From the NCBI RefSeq assembly GCF_009659535.1, contig NZ_VJZZ01000011.1, positions 186,001-250,000 on the forward strand: a DNA stretch of 64,000 nt, given 5' to 3'. Every line of letters begins with the position of its first letter. The first letter of the stretch is position 1. Below are positions 9,661 to 17,304 of the stretch, piece by piece. The position numbers and the translations under genes are program-made. The notes beneath the pieces are model-generated. The model made no database searches. It was given only the letters and a program-made list of their open reading frames with translations, and was not told the origin of the DNA. The stretch is from Aggregicoccus sp. 17bor-14 (GTDB lineage Bacteria; Myxococcota; Myxococcia; Myxococcales; Myxococcaceae).

Positions 9661-11247
9661 CTAACCCTCCGCCCGCTGCTCGGCGGGGCACTGCACCTGG
9701 ATGCTGAGCCGGAAGGTCACCTTGTTGCCCTCCCGCGTGCGCTCCACCTTGCCCTCCTGCACCTCCTTCACGCAGCGGTGCGAGCGAAGGGCGGCGGTGA
9801 GCGAGTCGATCTGCTTGGAGCTGTCCGTGGTGCCCATCAGCTGCACGCGGTCCGGGTCCACCAGGATGCGGTCGAAGGTCACCGGCACGTCCGCGGGCAC
9901 CTTGGCAGTGAGCTCCGCGAGCAGCTCCACCGCGCTCGTCTTCGGCAGCGCCGCCGCGGGGCTCTCCTGGCCGCGCAGCAGGTTGAGCGCGCGGTCGTAG
10001 TTCGTCTCGCAGGTGCCCAGGATGCGCTTCGTGGTCTCGCACAGCATCGCGTCCACCTGGTGCTCGCGCCGCGCGAGGACCTGGTTGCGCACGATGCCGC
10101 CCACGATGAGCAGCACCAGCAGCGTGGCGGCGAAGGCGCCCACCAGCCCCAGCCGGTCGCGCACGTAGTCGTAGCTGCCCTTGAAGCTGAACTCGCCGCG
10201 GCGCAGGTTGAAGCGCGGCGCCTTGGCGCCCGAGGCCGCGCCGCGAAGCGCGAGCGCGTAGGCCTGGGTGGCGGAGGGCTGGATCTCCGCCGGGGCCACG
10301 GCCGCCACGTCCGCGGGCAGGGGCAGGAGGCTCGTGGGCAGGTTCAGGTCCCGCCCCAGCTGCTCGGCGAGCCCCGGCATGCGCGCGCTGCCGCCGCACA
10401 GGAACACCGCGCCCACGCGCTTGCGGCTGCGCGCCGTGTAGCTCTTGAGCGTGGGACGCAGCTCGCGCAGGAGCGGCTGCAGGCCGCGCGCGAAGGCCGC
10501 CGCGGCGCGCTCCGCGTCCGGGCCCACCGCGGCGCTGGCCATGGCCCCGTGCGCCTCCTTCCAGTGGTGCGCCTCGGGCAGCGGGGTGTTGAACTCCACG
10601 GCCAGCGCGCGGCTGAGCTCGCGGCCGCCGCCGGCGAAGGTGCGCGCGAACTCCACGCCCACCCCCGGCTTGCCGATGGCCACCGTGGTGCGATCCTGAC
10701 CGATGTCCACCAGCGCTACCGCCTCCGCCTCCGCCGCGCCGTCGAAGAGGGCGGGGTGCTGCAGGAGCAGGTTCTGGTAGGCGACGCCCGGGTGCGTGAC
10801 GATGCGCGGGTCCAGCTTCAGGTCCGCGAGCGTCTGCAGCAGCGGGGCGAGCTCGTCCTTGCGCACCACGCCCACCAGCAGGTCGCTCGCCTTCTCCTTC
10901 TGCGTGGTGACCTGGTAGTCGAACACGGCCTCGGAGAGATCGTAGGGGAGCTGTCCCTCCACTTCGAAGGGCACCACCGAGTCCAGGCGCTTGGGGTCGT
11001 TGAAGGGCAGCGTGAGCTGGTGCGTGGCGAGCGAGGCGCCCGGCAGCGCGATGATCACCTGGTCCGCGCGCAGCTCCGGATGCTGCGTGAGGAGCTGCTG
11101 CAGCGCCGCGCGCAGCGTCTCCACCGGCTCGCCTTCCGCGCGGCGCACCTCGGCGTAGGCCTTGGGCGTGGGGCTACGCCCGGAGCTGTCCAGGACGAGC
11201 CCCTTCACCGAGTAGCTGCCGAGATCGAGGCCAAGGATGCGGGCCAT
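9661..11247 (-). CDS. gspL: type II secretion system protein GspL (PilM-like)
   Basis: 528 residues. The cytoplasmic actin-like domain begins ARILGLDLGSYSVKG (phosphate-1 loop) and contains VALVDIGQDRTTV (phosphate-2), as in PilM/GspL. One membrane helix is at about 368-390 (AATLLVLLIVGGIV), followed by a periplasmic ferredoxin-like domain, the PilN-equivalent half. GspL recruits the ATPase GspE to the inner membrane and pairs with GspM. The domain order amounts to a PilM-PilN fusion, normal for GspL. Gaps to gspK and gspM are 6 bases each. Confidence 0.92.
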   Translation of the reverse strand: MARILGLDLGSYSVKGLVLDSSGRSPTPKAYAEVRRAEGEPVETLRAALQQLLTQHPELRADQVIIALPGASLATHQLTLPFNDPKRLDSVVPFEVEGQLPYDLSEAVFDYQVTTQKEKASDLLVGVVRKDELAPLLQTLADLKLDPRIVTHPGVAYQNLLLQHPALFDGAAEAEAVALVDIGQDRTTVAIGKPGVGVEFARTFAGGGRELSRALAVEFNTPLPEAHHWKEAHGAMASAAVGPDAERAAAAFARGLQPLLRELRPTLKSYTARSRKRVGAVFLCGGSARMPGLAEQLGRDLNLPTSLLPLPADVAAVAPAEIQPSATQAYALALRGAASGAKAPRFNLRRGEFSFKGSYDYVRDRLGLVGAFAATLLVLLIVGGIVRNQVLARREHQVDAMLCETTKRILGTCETNYDRALNLLRGQESPAAALPKTSAVELLAELTAKVPADVPVTFDRILVDPDRVQLMGTTDSSKQIDSLTAALRSHRCVKEVQEGKVERTREGNKVTFRLSIQVQCPAEQRAEG

Positions 11248-11253
11248 GTGCGT

Positions 11254-12540
11254 CTATTCCTCTCTCCAGTAAAGGAGCTTGCCGAGCGTGTCGTCGAGCC
11301 GCACGACCGCGTGCACGGTCTTCTGCACGGAGCCTGCCTCACCCACGGAGGTGATGCTGAAGGTTTCGCTCTTGTCGGTCAGCGGGCCGCTCGTACTCTG
11401 GGCGGTGGTGAGACGCGGGTCCATTGTTACGCCGTAGCGCGTGACGGCCCCACCCACGACGCTGACGAAGGTCTTCACGTCCATGCCCAGCACGCTGATC
11501 TGCCGCGCGAGCTTCACGGCGTTGATTGCCTCCTGCAGCGCCACCGGCTTCTGCAGGAGCACCGGCCGGGTCTGCGGGGTGACGGCGGAGAGGATGGCGG
11601 AGATGAGCACCGTCGTGTCGTCCGAGTTGATGTTCAGGCCGTGTGACTGGTCCGGATACACGGTGAAGCGGTCGCCGAAGGCGGCCATCAGCTTGTCGTT
11701 CACGCCGTGCACCCGGTACAGCTCGTCCAGGCTGTCGAAGAGCGCGTTCTTGGGCCGGTAGCGCGGCTCGTAGCTGTCGTAGCCGCTCGTCTCGCTGGCG
11801 AAGCCCGTGGCGAAGGGAGGACCATTCGGATCCGGGTTGAGCGCCGACTGCGTCTCGTCCTCGTCCATCCAGTCCTTCAGCGCGATGACCACGTCCTGGG
11901 CCGTCACCTTCGTCCCGTTCGCATCCTCGTGCTCCCAGAGGAAGTCGTAGTGCTTGTCCGTGAGCATGGTGAGGAGCTGGTCCGTCGTAGAGCGCGCGTC
12001 CGGCCCCGTCGCCAGGGCGAGGCGACGCAGGTTCAGCTTCGTCTCCTCGTCCTGGATGGTGGAGAGGAAGCAGCCCTCGAAGCCTCCGAAGGACTTGCGC
12101 TTCTGCGTCGTCGCCTCCTCGGGAAGCTCCTCGTCGGAGCTGGAGGCCACGGTGCGCGGCGCGTTCTCCTCGAGCGCGCCCTTCTCGTTGCTCTGCACCA
12201 TGCCCTGCAGCATCTGGCAGTCCACGCGCGCCATCTTCCAGATCTGCAGGTTGAGCTTGGGCATGCCGGGGATGGCCGGCATCTGCATCCCGTTGAGCTG
12301 CTTCTGGAAGCGCAGCAGCAGGCGCGACATGCCGATGCCCGACTGGGCGAGGTAGTGCGCGCGCAGCTCGTCGCGCTGGTTCGTCGCGAGCTGCAGGTCC
12401 ACGCGCGTGTTGTAGGCGAAGTCGGTGGCCACCACCGTGAGCAGGGTGATGGCGACCACGGCGATGATCAGCGCCACGCCGCGCTCACCCGGGCGGCCGG
12501 CGCGCCGGCGGCGGCGCGGGGCAGGGGAGGGGCGGCTCAT
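11254..12540 (-). CDS. gspK: minor pseudopilin GspK
   Basis: 428 residues. The basic leader ends GERGVALIIAVVAITLLTVVATDF, the GspK-type prepilin cleavage site and hydrophobic stretch; the large globular domain that caps the pseudopilus follows, including the inserted alpha-domain. As usual for GspK, the start of the mature protein lacks the Glu5 of major pseudopilins (VALII after the Gly). The ATG at 12540 overlaps the gspJ stop by four bases. Confidence 0.92.
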   Translation of the reverse strand: MSRPSPAPRRRRRAGRPGERGVALIIAVVAITLLTVVATDFAYNTRVDLQLATNQRDELRAHYLAQSGIGMSRLLLRFQKQLNGMQMPAIPGMPKLNLQIWKMARVDCQMLQGMVQSNEKGALEENAPRTVASSSDEELPEEATTQKRKSFGGFEGCFLSTIQDEETKLNLRRLALATGPDARSTTDQLLTMLTDKHYDFLWEHEDANGTKVTAQDVVIALKDWMDEDETQSALNPDPNGPPFATGFASETSGYDSYEPRYRPKNALFDSLDELYRVHGVNDKLMAAFGDRFTVYPDQSHGLNINSDDTTVLISAILSAVTPQTRPVLLQKPVALQEAINAVKLARQISVLGMDVKTFVSVVGGAVTRYGVTMDPRLTTAQSTSGPLTDKSETFSITSVGEAGSVQKTVHAVVRLDDTLGKLLYWREE

Positions 12541-13226
12541 CGGTACGCCTCGAGGGTGGTGTTGAGCATCAGCCGGGTCTGCGTCGTGTAGCGCGTCTCC
12601 TTGCCGTTCTCGTCGTTGGCCACCAGCGTGATGCGCACGCGCGTGGGCAGCAGGTTCTGGCGCTCGGGGCGGCGGGTGTCCCACTCGTCGTCCCACTCCT
12701 TGCGCTGGCTGTCCCAGTAGGCGAACTCGATGCTCTTCACGCCCTCGAAGAGCACCTCCTCGCTGCCGCCGCGGTCCATGCGGTCCTCCACGTTGGCGTT
12801 CGCCCGGCGCATCAGGTCCTGCCGGCCGCGCGCGTCGCGCTCGGAGCTGGTCTTCACCGAGTACTCGAGCACCGCCTGGTCGCTCTCCTTCGCGTCCGTG
12901 TAGAGGCGCTGGTTGGAGAAGGAGGTGAAGAGCAGGTGATCGCGCTCGCCGATGAAGTTGGTGGGGCGGTCGTTCTGGTCGCGGTAGCGCTTGTGGTCGT
13001 AGCGGTCGCTCACGTACGCGTTGCCGATCTCGCGCGCCATGCGGTTCATGGCTCCCCGCAGCATCCGGTAGTGCTCCGCGTCGGCCTCCACGGACTCCTT
13101 CGCCGTGAAGCCCGTCTGGAAGGCCATGGCGATGATGCCGCCCATCATCGCGGTGATGGCCACCGCGATCATGACCTCCATCAGCGTGAAGCCGCGCGCG
13201 CGGCGCCGCAGGGCCGGGGCGCTCAT
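12537..13226 (-). CDS. gspJ: minor pseudopilin GspJ
   Basis: 229 residues with a type III signal, RRRARG followed by FTLMEVMIAVAITAMMGG, for prepilin-peptidase cleavage and N-methylation. GspJ is part of the I-J-K tip complex of the pseudopilus. The start at 13226 is the ATG directly before the basic leader; it overlaps the gspI stop by four bases. An in-frame upstream extension has no leader character and is rejected. Confidence 0.92.
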   Translation of the reverse strand: MSAPALRRRARGFTLMEVMIAVAITAMMGGIIAMAFQTGFTAKESVEADAEHYRMLRGAMNRMAREIGNAYVSDRYDHKRYRDQNDRPTNFIGERDHLLFTSFSNQRLYTDAKESDQAVLEYSVKTSSERDARGRQDLMRRANANVEDRMDRGGSEEVLFEGVKSIEFAYWDSQRKEWDDEWDTRRPERQNLLPTRVRITLVANDENGKETRYTTQTRLMLNTTLEAYR

Positions 13227-14158
13227 TGGAACACGCTCCCGCTCTTGTTGAAGCCCGGCGGCTGAGTGCCCGGGGTGGGGCGCCAGTTCCCGTTGTTCTG
13301 GCCAGCGCCCGCGGGAGGCGAGGCGTACATGATCTGCCCGGTGTACTTGTTGATCCACTGCCCACCGCGGCCCGTGATCATCGCCGCGGGCACCATCGTG
13401 CCATCCGCGGCGTACATCGGCCCGGGGGGCTGCTGGCCGTCGGCAGGCGGAGCGCCATCACCGCCACCACTGCCAGGCGTGTTCGTCACAACCCCGGACT
13501 CCGCCGCCTGGCCGCCGTTGCGGTCCGAGCCCGTGCCCAGCGAGACCACGTGCGTCACCAGGTCGAAGCTCTCCACCTGCGTCCCGTCCTTCCAGGACAC
13601 GGTGAGGTGCACCTCGCGCACGCTCTTGGTGATCTGGTCGATCATCTGGGTGAACTGCCCCTGGATGAGCGGGCCCATGGCGCCCGCGATGCCTGCCGAT
13701 GCGTCCTGGGTCGCACCCGGAGGCAGTGCGGGGTTGGCCGCCCCGTCCTTGCCGCCCTTGCCCCCGAACGAGTCCAGCATCTCCTGCAGCCCGCCCGTGC
13801 CCATCGGCACGTTGAAGATGGCGCTCACCATCTGCTCCGGGGACACGCCCTGCGTCTTGGGCGCGAGGATGCGGGCGCGCCACTTGAACTGGCTCCAGCC
13901 CTCTTCGGAGAAGTCGCCGGACTCCTCGTCGTCGTCGTTGGAGAAGCCCTTGTCGTAGAGCTGCTGCTCCAGGTCCGTCATCTTCGAGCGCGCGAGCAGC
14001 GTCGCCACGGTGAGCTTCTTCGTGTACGCGTGGTTGGCCACCGCGCCCGCGTTCAGGTCGAAGATGGCCATCAGCGCGAGCGCCAGGATGGCGAGCGCGA
14101 CGACGGTCTCGAGCAGCGTGAAGCCCCGGGGGCTCGGAGGTACGCGGCGCTGGCTCAT
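13223..14158 (-). CDS. gspI: minor pseudopilin GspI with long C-terminal tail
   Basis: 311 residues. The N-terminus (PSPRG then FTLLETVVALAILALALMAI) is a classic type III signal with Glu5. GspI proteins are usually about 120-130 residues; this one has an insertion of about 60 residues rich in Gly, Ala and Pro (DSFGGKGGKDGAANPALPPG) and a C-terminal tail of about 100 residues dominated by Gly, Pro, Asn and Gln. The tail's only structured-looking stretch is GGQWINKYTGQIMYASP. It is coupled by 4-base overlaps on both sides. Confidence 0.88.
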   Translation of the reverse strand: MSQRRVPPSPRGFTLLETVVALAILALALMAIFDLNAGAVANHAYTKKLTVATLLARSKMTDLEQQLYDKGFSNDDDEESGDFSEEGWSQFKWRARILAPKTQGVSPEQMVSAIFNVPMGTGGLQEMLDSFGGKGGKDGAANPALPPGATQDASAGIAGAMGPLIQGQFTQMIDQITKSVREVHLTVSWKDGTQVESFDLVTHVVSLGTGSDRNGGQAAESGVVTNTPGSGGGDGAPPADGQQPPGPMYAADGTMVPAAMITGRGGQWINKYTGQIMYASPPAGAGQNNGNWRPTPGTQPPGFNKSGSVFQ

Positions 14159-14868
14159 GAGCTCGGGACCTCCAGCTCCTCGCCCACCACGTCCACCTTG
14201 CCGGTGAGCGGCTGGATGCGGAGCGTCCACACGTTGCTGCCCTGGCGCACGTACACCTGGGCGCGCTCGGTGAAGCCCTGCGGGAAGAAGTAGAGGTACG
14301 CGAGCCCCTTGTCCGCGGGCTCGCGCTGGTGGCGCGTCCACACGCTCACCTTCACGTCCGAGGGCAGCTTGCGCGGTGAGATCTCGGGCGCGGTGAACTC
14401 GGAGAACTGGGCGGCCTTCTCCACGCGGCCCTTCTCCGCGCTCAGCTCCTCGTCGAGGTTGGGGCCGCTCTCGCTGCGGAAGTCCTTCATGCGGCTCGCG
14501 CCGCCTCCGGACTTGTCGTTGCGCGCGAGCTCGTCCGCGCTGCGGTTGCTCTCGCGCAGCTCCACGTCGCGGTCGCGCGAGGTGGTCACGTTGCCGGCCG
14601 CGCACTCCGCGCGGTAGCTCGTGCTGCCGTCCGACTTGGGGTCTGCAATCTCGAACACCAGCCGGCAGGTCTTCCCGCTCAGCGCCGCCGTGTCGTAGAG
14701 CGAGCGGATGGTGCCCGCGAGCTCCGAGGTCGCCGCCTTCGCCTTGGTGCCGGTGATGGAGCCGATGCTCACCACCACCGCGCCGAAGAGCACGGCGGCG
14801 ATGGCCAACGCCACCATGATCTCGATGAGCGTGAGCCCGCGCGGGGCCCGGGAGCGCGCAGGCCTCAT
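14155..14868 (-). CDS. gspH: minor pseudopilin GspH
   Basis: 237 residues with the type III signal SRAPRG/LTLIEIMVALAIAAVLFG followed by a beta-rich globular domain. It is somewhat longer than typical GspH (about 160-190) because of a charged middle segment (ESNRSADELARNDKSGGG). GspH sits between the tip and the GspG shaft. ATGA overlaps couple it to both neighbours. The assignment as H rather than another minor pseudopilin rests partly on gene order. Confidence 0.85.
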   Translation of the reverse strand: MRPARSRAPRGLTLIEIMVALAIAAVLFGAVVVSIGSITGTKAKAATSELAGTIRSLYDTAALSGKTCRLVFEIADPKSDGSTSYRAECAAGNVTTSRDRDVELRESNRSADELARNDKSGGGASRMKDFRSESGPNLDEELSAEKGRVEKAAQFSEFTAPEISPRKLPSDVKVSVWTRHQREPADKGLAYLYFFPQGFTERAQVYVRQGSNVWTLRIQPLTGKVDVVGEELEVPSS

Positions 14869-15296
14869 GGGCGCGAGACCTCGCTCGCACCGCCCGCGTC
14901 CAGGTCCGCGGCGTCCCCGCTGCCGCCGGGCATGCCGTCCTCGCCGAGCGAGAACACGTGCCCCTCCTTGCCGCTCTTCACGTAGTGGTAGGGCCGGCCC
15001 CAGGGATCCAGGGGGATCTCCTTGAGCACGCCGGACTGCACGATGGTGGTGAACCCCTCCGCATCGGAGGGGTAGCGCCCCATCATCCGGTAGAAGTCCT
15101 TGAAGAGGCCGTCCAGCTTGCGGATCTCCCCGCGCGCCTGCCGCTGCTTCGGGCTGAGCGTGCTGTCGTTGGTCAGGTACACCACCGCGAAGGCGAGCAC
15201 CGTCGCGCTGAGCATCACCAGCCCGAGCACGAGCTGCGCCGCGCGCGGGGCGCGCGGACGGCTCTGCGTCGGGCTCTGGGCGGGCAGGGAGGTCAC
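14865..15296 (-). CDS. GspG-like protein lacking a prepilin signal
   Basis: 143 residues. The C-terminal two thirds clearly matches the GspG globular domain: YPSDAEGFTTI, IPLDPWGRPYHY and FSLGEDGMPGGSGDAADL correspond to the calcium-loop region of the true GspG encoded next door. The N-terminus, however, is a Ser/Pro/Arg-rich stretch followed by an ordinary membrane helix (LVLGLVMLSATVLAFAVVYL), with no Gly-Phe/Thr-Leu-x-Glu cleavage motif. It should therefore stay anchored in the inner membrane and not be processed into the pseudopilus shaft. It starts 15 bases after gspG and overlaps gspH by four bases. Confidence 0.85.
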   Translation of the reverse strand: MTSLPAQSPTQSRPRAPRAAQLVLGLVMLSATVLAFAVVYLTNDSTLSPKQRQARGEIRKLDGLFKDFYRMMGRYPSDAEGFTTIVQSGVLKEIPLDPWGRPYHYVKSGKEGHVFSLGEDGMPGGSGDAADLDAGGASEVSRP

Positions 15297-15311
15297 GTGG
15301 AGGGTCCGGAG

Positions 15312-15737
15312 CTACTTGTTGCTGGCGGAGGCGCCGACGTCCTTGGACGAGATGTCCGCGCTGCTGCCCTCACCGCCCTGAGTGCCGTCCGAGCCGTAGG
15401 AGATGATCACCGGCTTGCCACCCTCGTTGAGGTAGACGAAGTCGTTGCCCCAGGGGTCCTTGGGCAGGGTCTCGAGGTTGTTCGTATCGACGAGCGCCTT
15501 GAGGCCCGTGGCGGTGTCCGGGTAGTTGCCCTTCTTGGCGTAGTAGAGCTTCAGCGCTCCCTGGATGGTGTGGATGTCGAGCTTCGCGCGCTCCACGCGG
15601 GACTCGTCCAGCTTCGGGATCACGGCCACACCCACGGCGGCGGCGATGAGACCGAGGATGGTGATCACCACCATGATCTCGATCAGGGTCATGCCGCGGC
15701 GGCGGCGGCGCTGCTGCTTCGTCAGGGTCTGGGTCAT
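15312..15737 (-). CDS. gspG: major pseudopilin GspG
   Basis: 141 residues. The leader QQRRRRRG precedes MTLIEIMVVITILGLIAA, the type III signal with Glu5, and the C-terminal domain has the GspG signature (DPWGNDFVYL, GSDGTQGGEGSSADI) with the acidic calcium-binding loop. GspG polymerises into the pseudopilus that pushes substrates through the secretin. The ATG at 15737 gives a normal-length leader; the GTG far upstream would run through the neighbouring small ORF and is rejected. Confidence 0.95.
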   Translation of the reverse strand: MTQTLTKQQRRRRRGMTLIEIMVVITILGLIAAAVGVAVIPKLDESRVERAKLDIHTIQGALKLYYAKKGNYPDTATGLKALVDTNNLETLPKDPWGNDFVYLNEGGKPVIISYGSDGTQGGEGSSADISSKDVGASASNK

Positions 15738-15817
15738 GGCGTCTTCTCTCCTCTGTCTTGGTCGGTGACTTTTCGGCAGGCGCGGAGCGCCGGGCTGGGT
15801 CTTTCTGTCAAAGCGGG

Positions 15818-15973
15818 CTACGGGGCGCGGGCCGAGGCGGCGGCGGGCGGGGCCGGAGCAGCGCCGGAGGCGGGCGCGTAGAGCACCACGCCCACCGTGA
15901 CCAGCGTCGCCGCCAGGGCGACCAGGGCCGCGAGGGCCACGCGCTGGATCCACTGGTCGACTGCGTCATTCAT
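15818..15973 (-). CDS. 51-residue single-pass membrane protein in the gsp operon
   Basis: A short frame, ATG at 15973 and TAG at 15818, lies between gspF (44 bases) and gspG (80 bases). The 51 residues comprise a polar N-terminus (MNDAVDQWIQRV), one membrane helix (ALAALVALAATLVTVGVVLY) and an Ala/Pro tail. CTCG(A)GGACG upstream gives a moderate ribosome-binding site. Its place within an otherwise tightly packed operon, the sensible membrane topology and the lack of another gene in this 280-base gap support it. I do not recognise a family; it could be a small T2SS assembly factor. Confidence 0.6.
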   Translation of the reverse strand: MNDAVDQWIQRVALAALVALAATLVTVGVVLYAPASGAAPAPPAAASARAP

Positions 15974-16017
15974 CGCGAGCGTCCTCGAAGTGTGCAGCGC
16001 CTCGGGGAGCCGGGGCG

Positions 16018-17280
16018 CTAATGGATGGCCGAGTTCACCTGCAGAATCGGCATCAGGATCGAGAAGGCTACGAATGCAATAATCCCGCCCATCACCACGA
16101 TGAGGATGGGCTCCATCAGCGAGGTGAGGGCGCCCACCTTCACGTTCACCTGGTTCTCGTAGCTGTCGGCCACCGAGATGAGCATCTCCTCGAGCTGGCC
16201 GCTTTTCTCGCCGATCGCGACCATGTGGTAGACGAGCGGCGGGAACTCGCCCGAGCGCTTGAGGGGCGTGGAGATGCTCTCGCCCTCGCGGATGGCGTCG
16301 CGGGCCTTCTCAACAACCTCCGCGAGCACCGAATTCGTCATCACCGCCTTCACGATGTCCATGGCTGCCAGGAGCGGGACGCCGCTCTTGAGCAGGGTGG
16401 AGAGCGTGCGCGCGAAGCGCGAGATGGCCAGCAGGCGGACGAGGCTGCCGAAGATGGGCGCGTGCAGCGCGAAGCGGTCCCACTTGGGGCGCCCCGCGGG
16501 GCTGCGGAAGTAGGCGACGAGCGCCATGGTGCCGCCGATGAGGCCCGGAAAGATGATCCACCAGTAGCCCTGCAGCGTGTTGCTGAACCAGATGAGCGCG
16601 CGCGTGGTGAAGGGCAGGGTGGCCTTCATGGTGGTGAAGATCTTGGTGACCTTCGGCACCACCACCGTCATCAGCAGCACGAGGATGCCGCCGCCCACCA
16701 CCATCATGATGGCGGGGTAGAGCAGCGTGCCCATGACCTTCTGGCGCAGCTTCGCCTGGCTCTCGGTGAAGTCCGCGAGCCGCACCAGCACGGCGTCCAG
16801 CGCGCCCGAGCTCTCGCCCGCGCGGATCATGTTCACGTAGAGCGAGCCGAACACCTTCTGGTGCACCGCGAGCGCGTCCCCGAGGCTCGAGCCCTCGTTC
16901 ACCCGGCTCTTGACCTCGGAGAGGATGCGCTTGAGCCGCTCCTTCTCCACCTGGTCCACGAGCGCCGTGAGCGCCTCCACCAGCGTGACGCCCGCGCCCA
17001 GCAGGGTCGCGAGCTGGCGCGTCGTGATGGCGATGTCGTCCGTGGTGACGCGGCCGCGCGCGAGCTTGCCGAGGTTCACGTCGCGCGAGGCGGCGGCCGC
17101 GCTGGCGCCCGCCGCGCCCTTGCGCGCTGCGGTGCGGGCGTCCGCCATGCCCAGCACCTCGGTGAGGTACACGCCGTTCTTGCGCAGGTTCGCGCGCAGG
17201 CTCTTGGCGGAGTCGGCCTCGAGCAGGCCGCTCACCGTCTTGCCCGCCTCGCTCAGCCCCTTGTACTCGAAGACCGGCAT
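16018..17280 (-). CDS. gspF: type II secretion inner-membrane protein GspF
   Basis: 420 residues starting MPVFEYKGLSEAGKTVSG, with two T2SSF domains (about 85-205 and 285-405) and three membrane helices near 185-205, 235-255 and 390-410. GspF is the polytopic core of the assembly platform on which pseudopilins are inserted. The signature IGEKSGQLEEML is visible late in the protein and its repeat IRAGESSGALDAVL in the first domain. It follows gspE after 24 bases. Confidence 0.96.
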   Translation of the reverse strand: MPVFEYKGLSEAGKTVSGLLEADSAKSLRANLRKNGVYLTEVLGMADARTAARKGAAGASAAAASRDVNLGKLARGRVTTDDIAITTRQLATLLGAGVTLVEALTALVDQVEKERLKRILSEVKSRVNEGSSLGDALAVHQKVFGSLYVNMIRAGESSGALDAVLVRLADFTESQAKLRQKVMGTLLYPAIMMVVGGGILVLLMTVVVPKVTKIFTTMKATLPFTTRALIWFSNTLQGYWWIIFPGLIGGTMALVAYFRSPAGRPKWDRFALHAPIFGSLVRLLAISRFARTLSTLLKSGVPLLAAMDIVKAVMTNSVLAEVVEKARDAIREGESISTPLKRSGEFPPLVYHMVAIGEKSGQLEEMLISVADSYENQVNVKVGALTSLMEPILIVVMGGIIAFVAFSILMPILQVNSAIH

Positions 17281-17304
17281 ACCAATCCCTCGCGCCAGGG
17301 GGCG

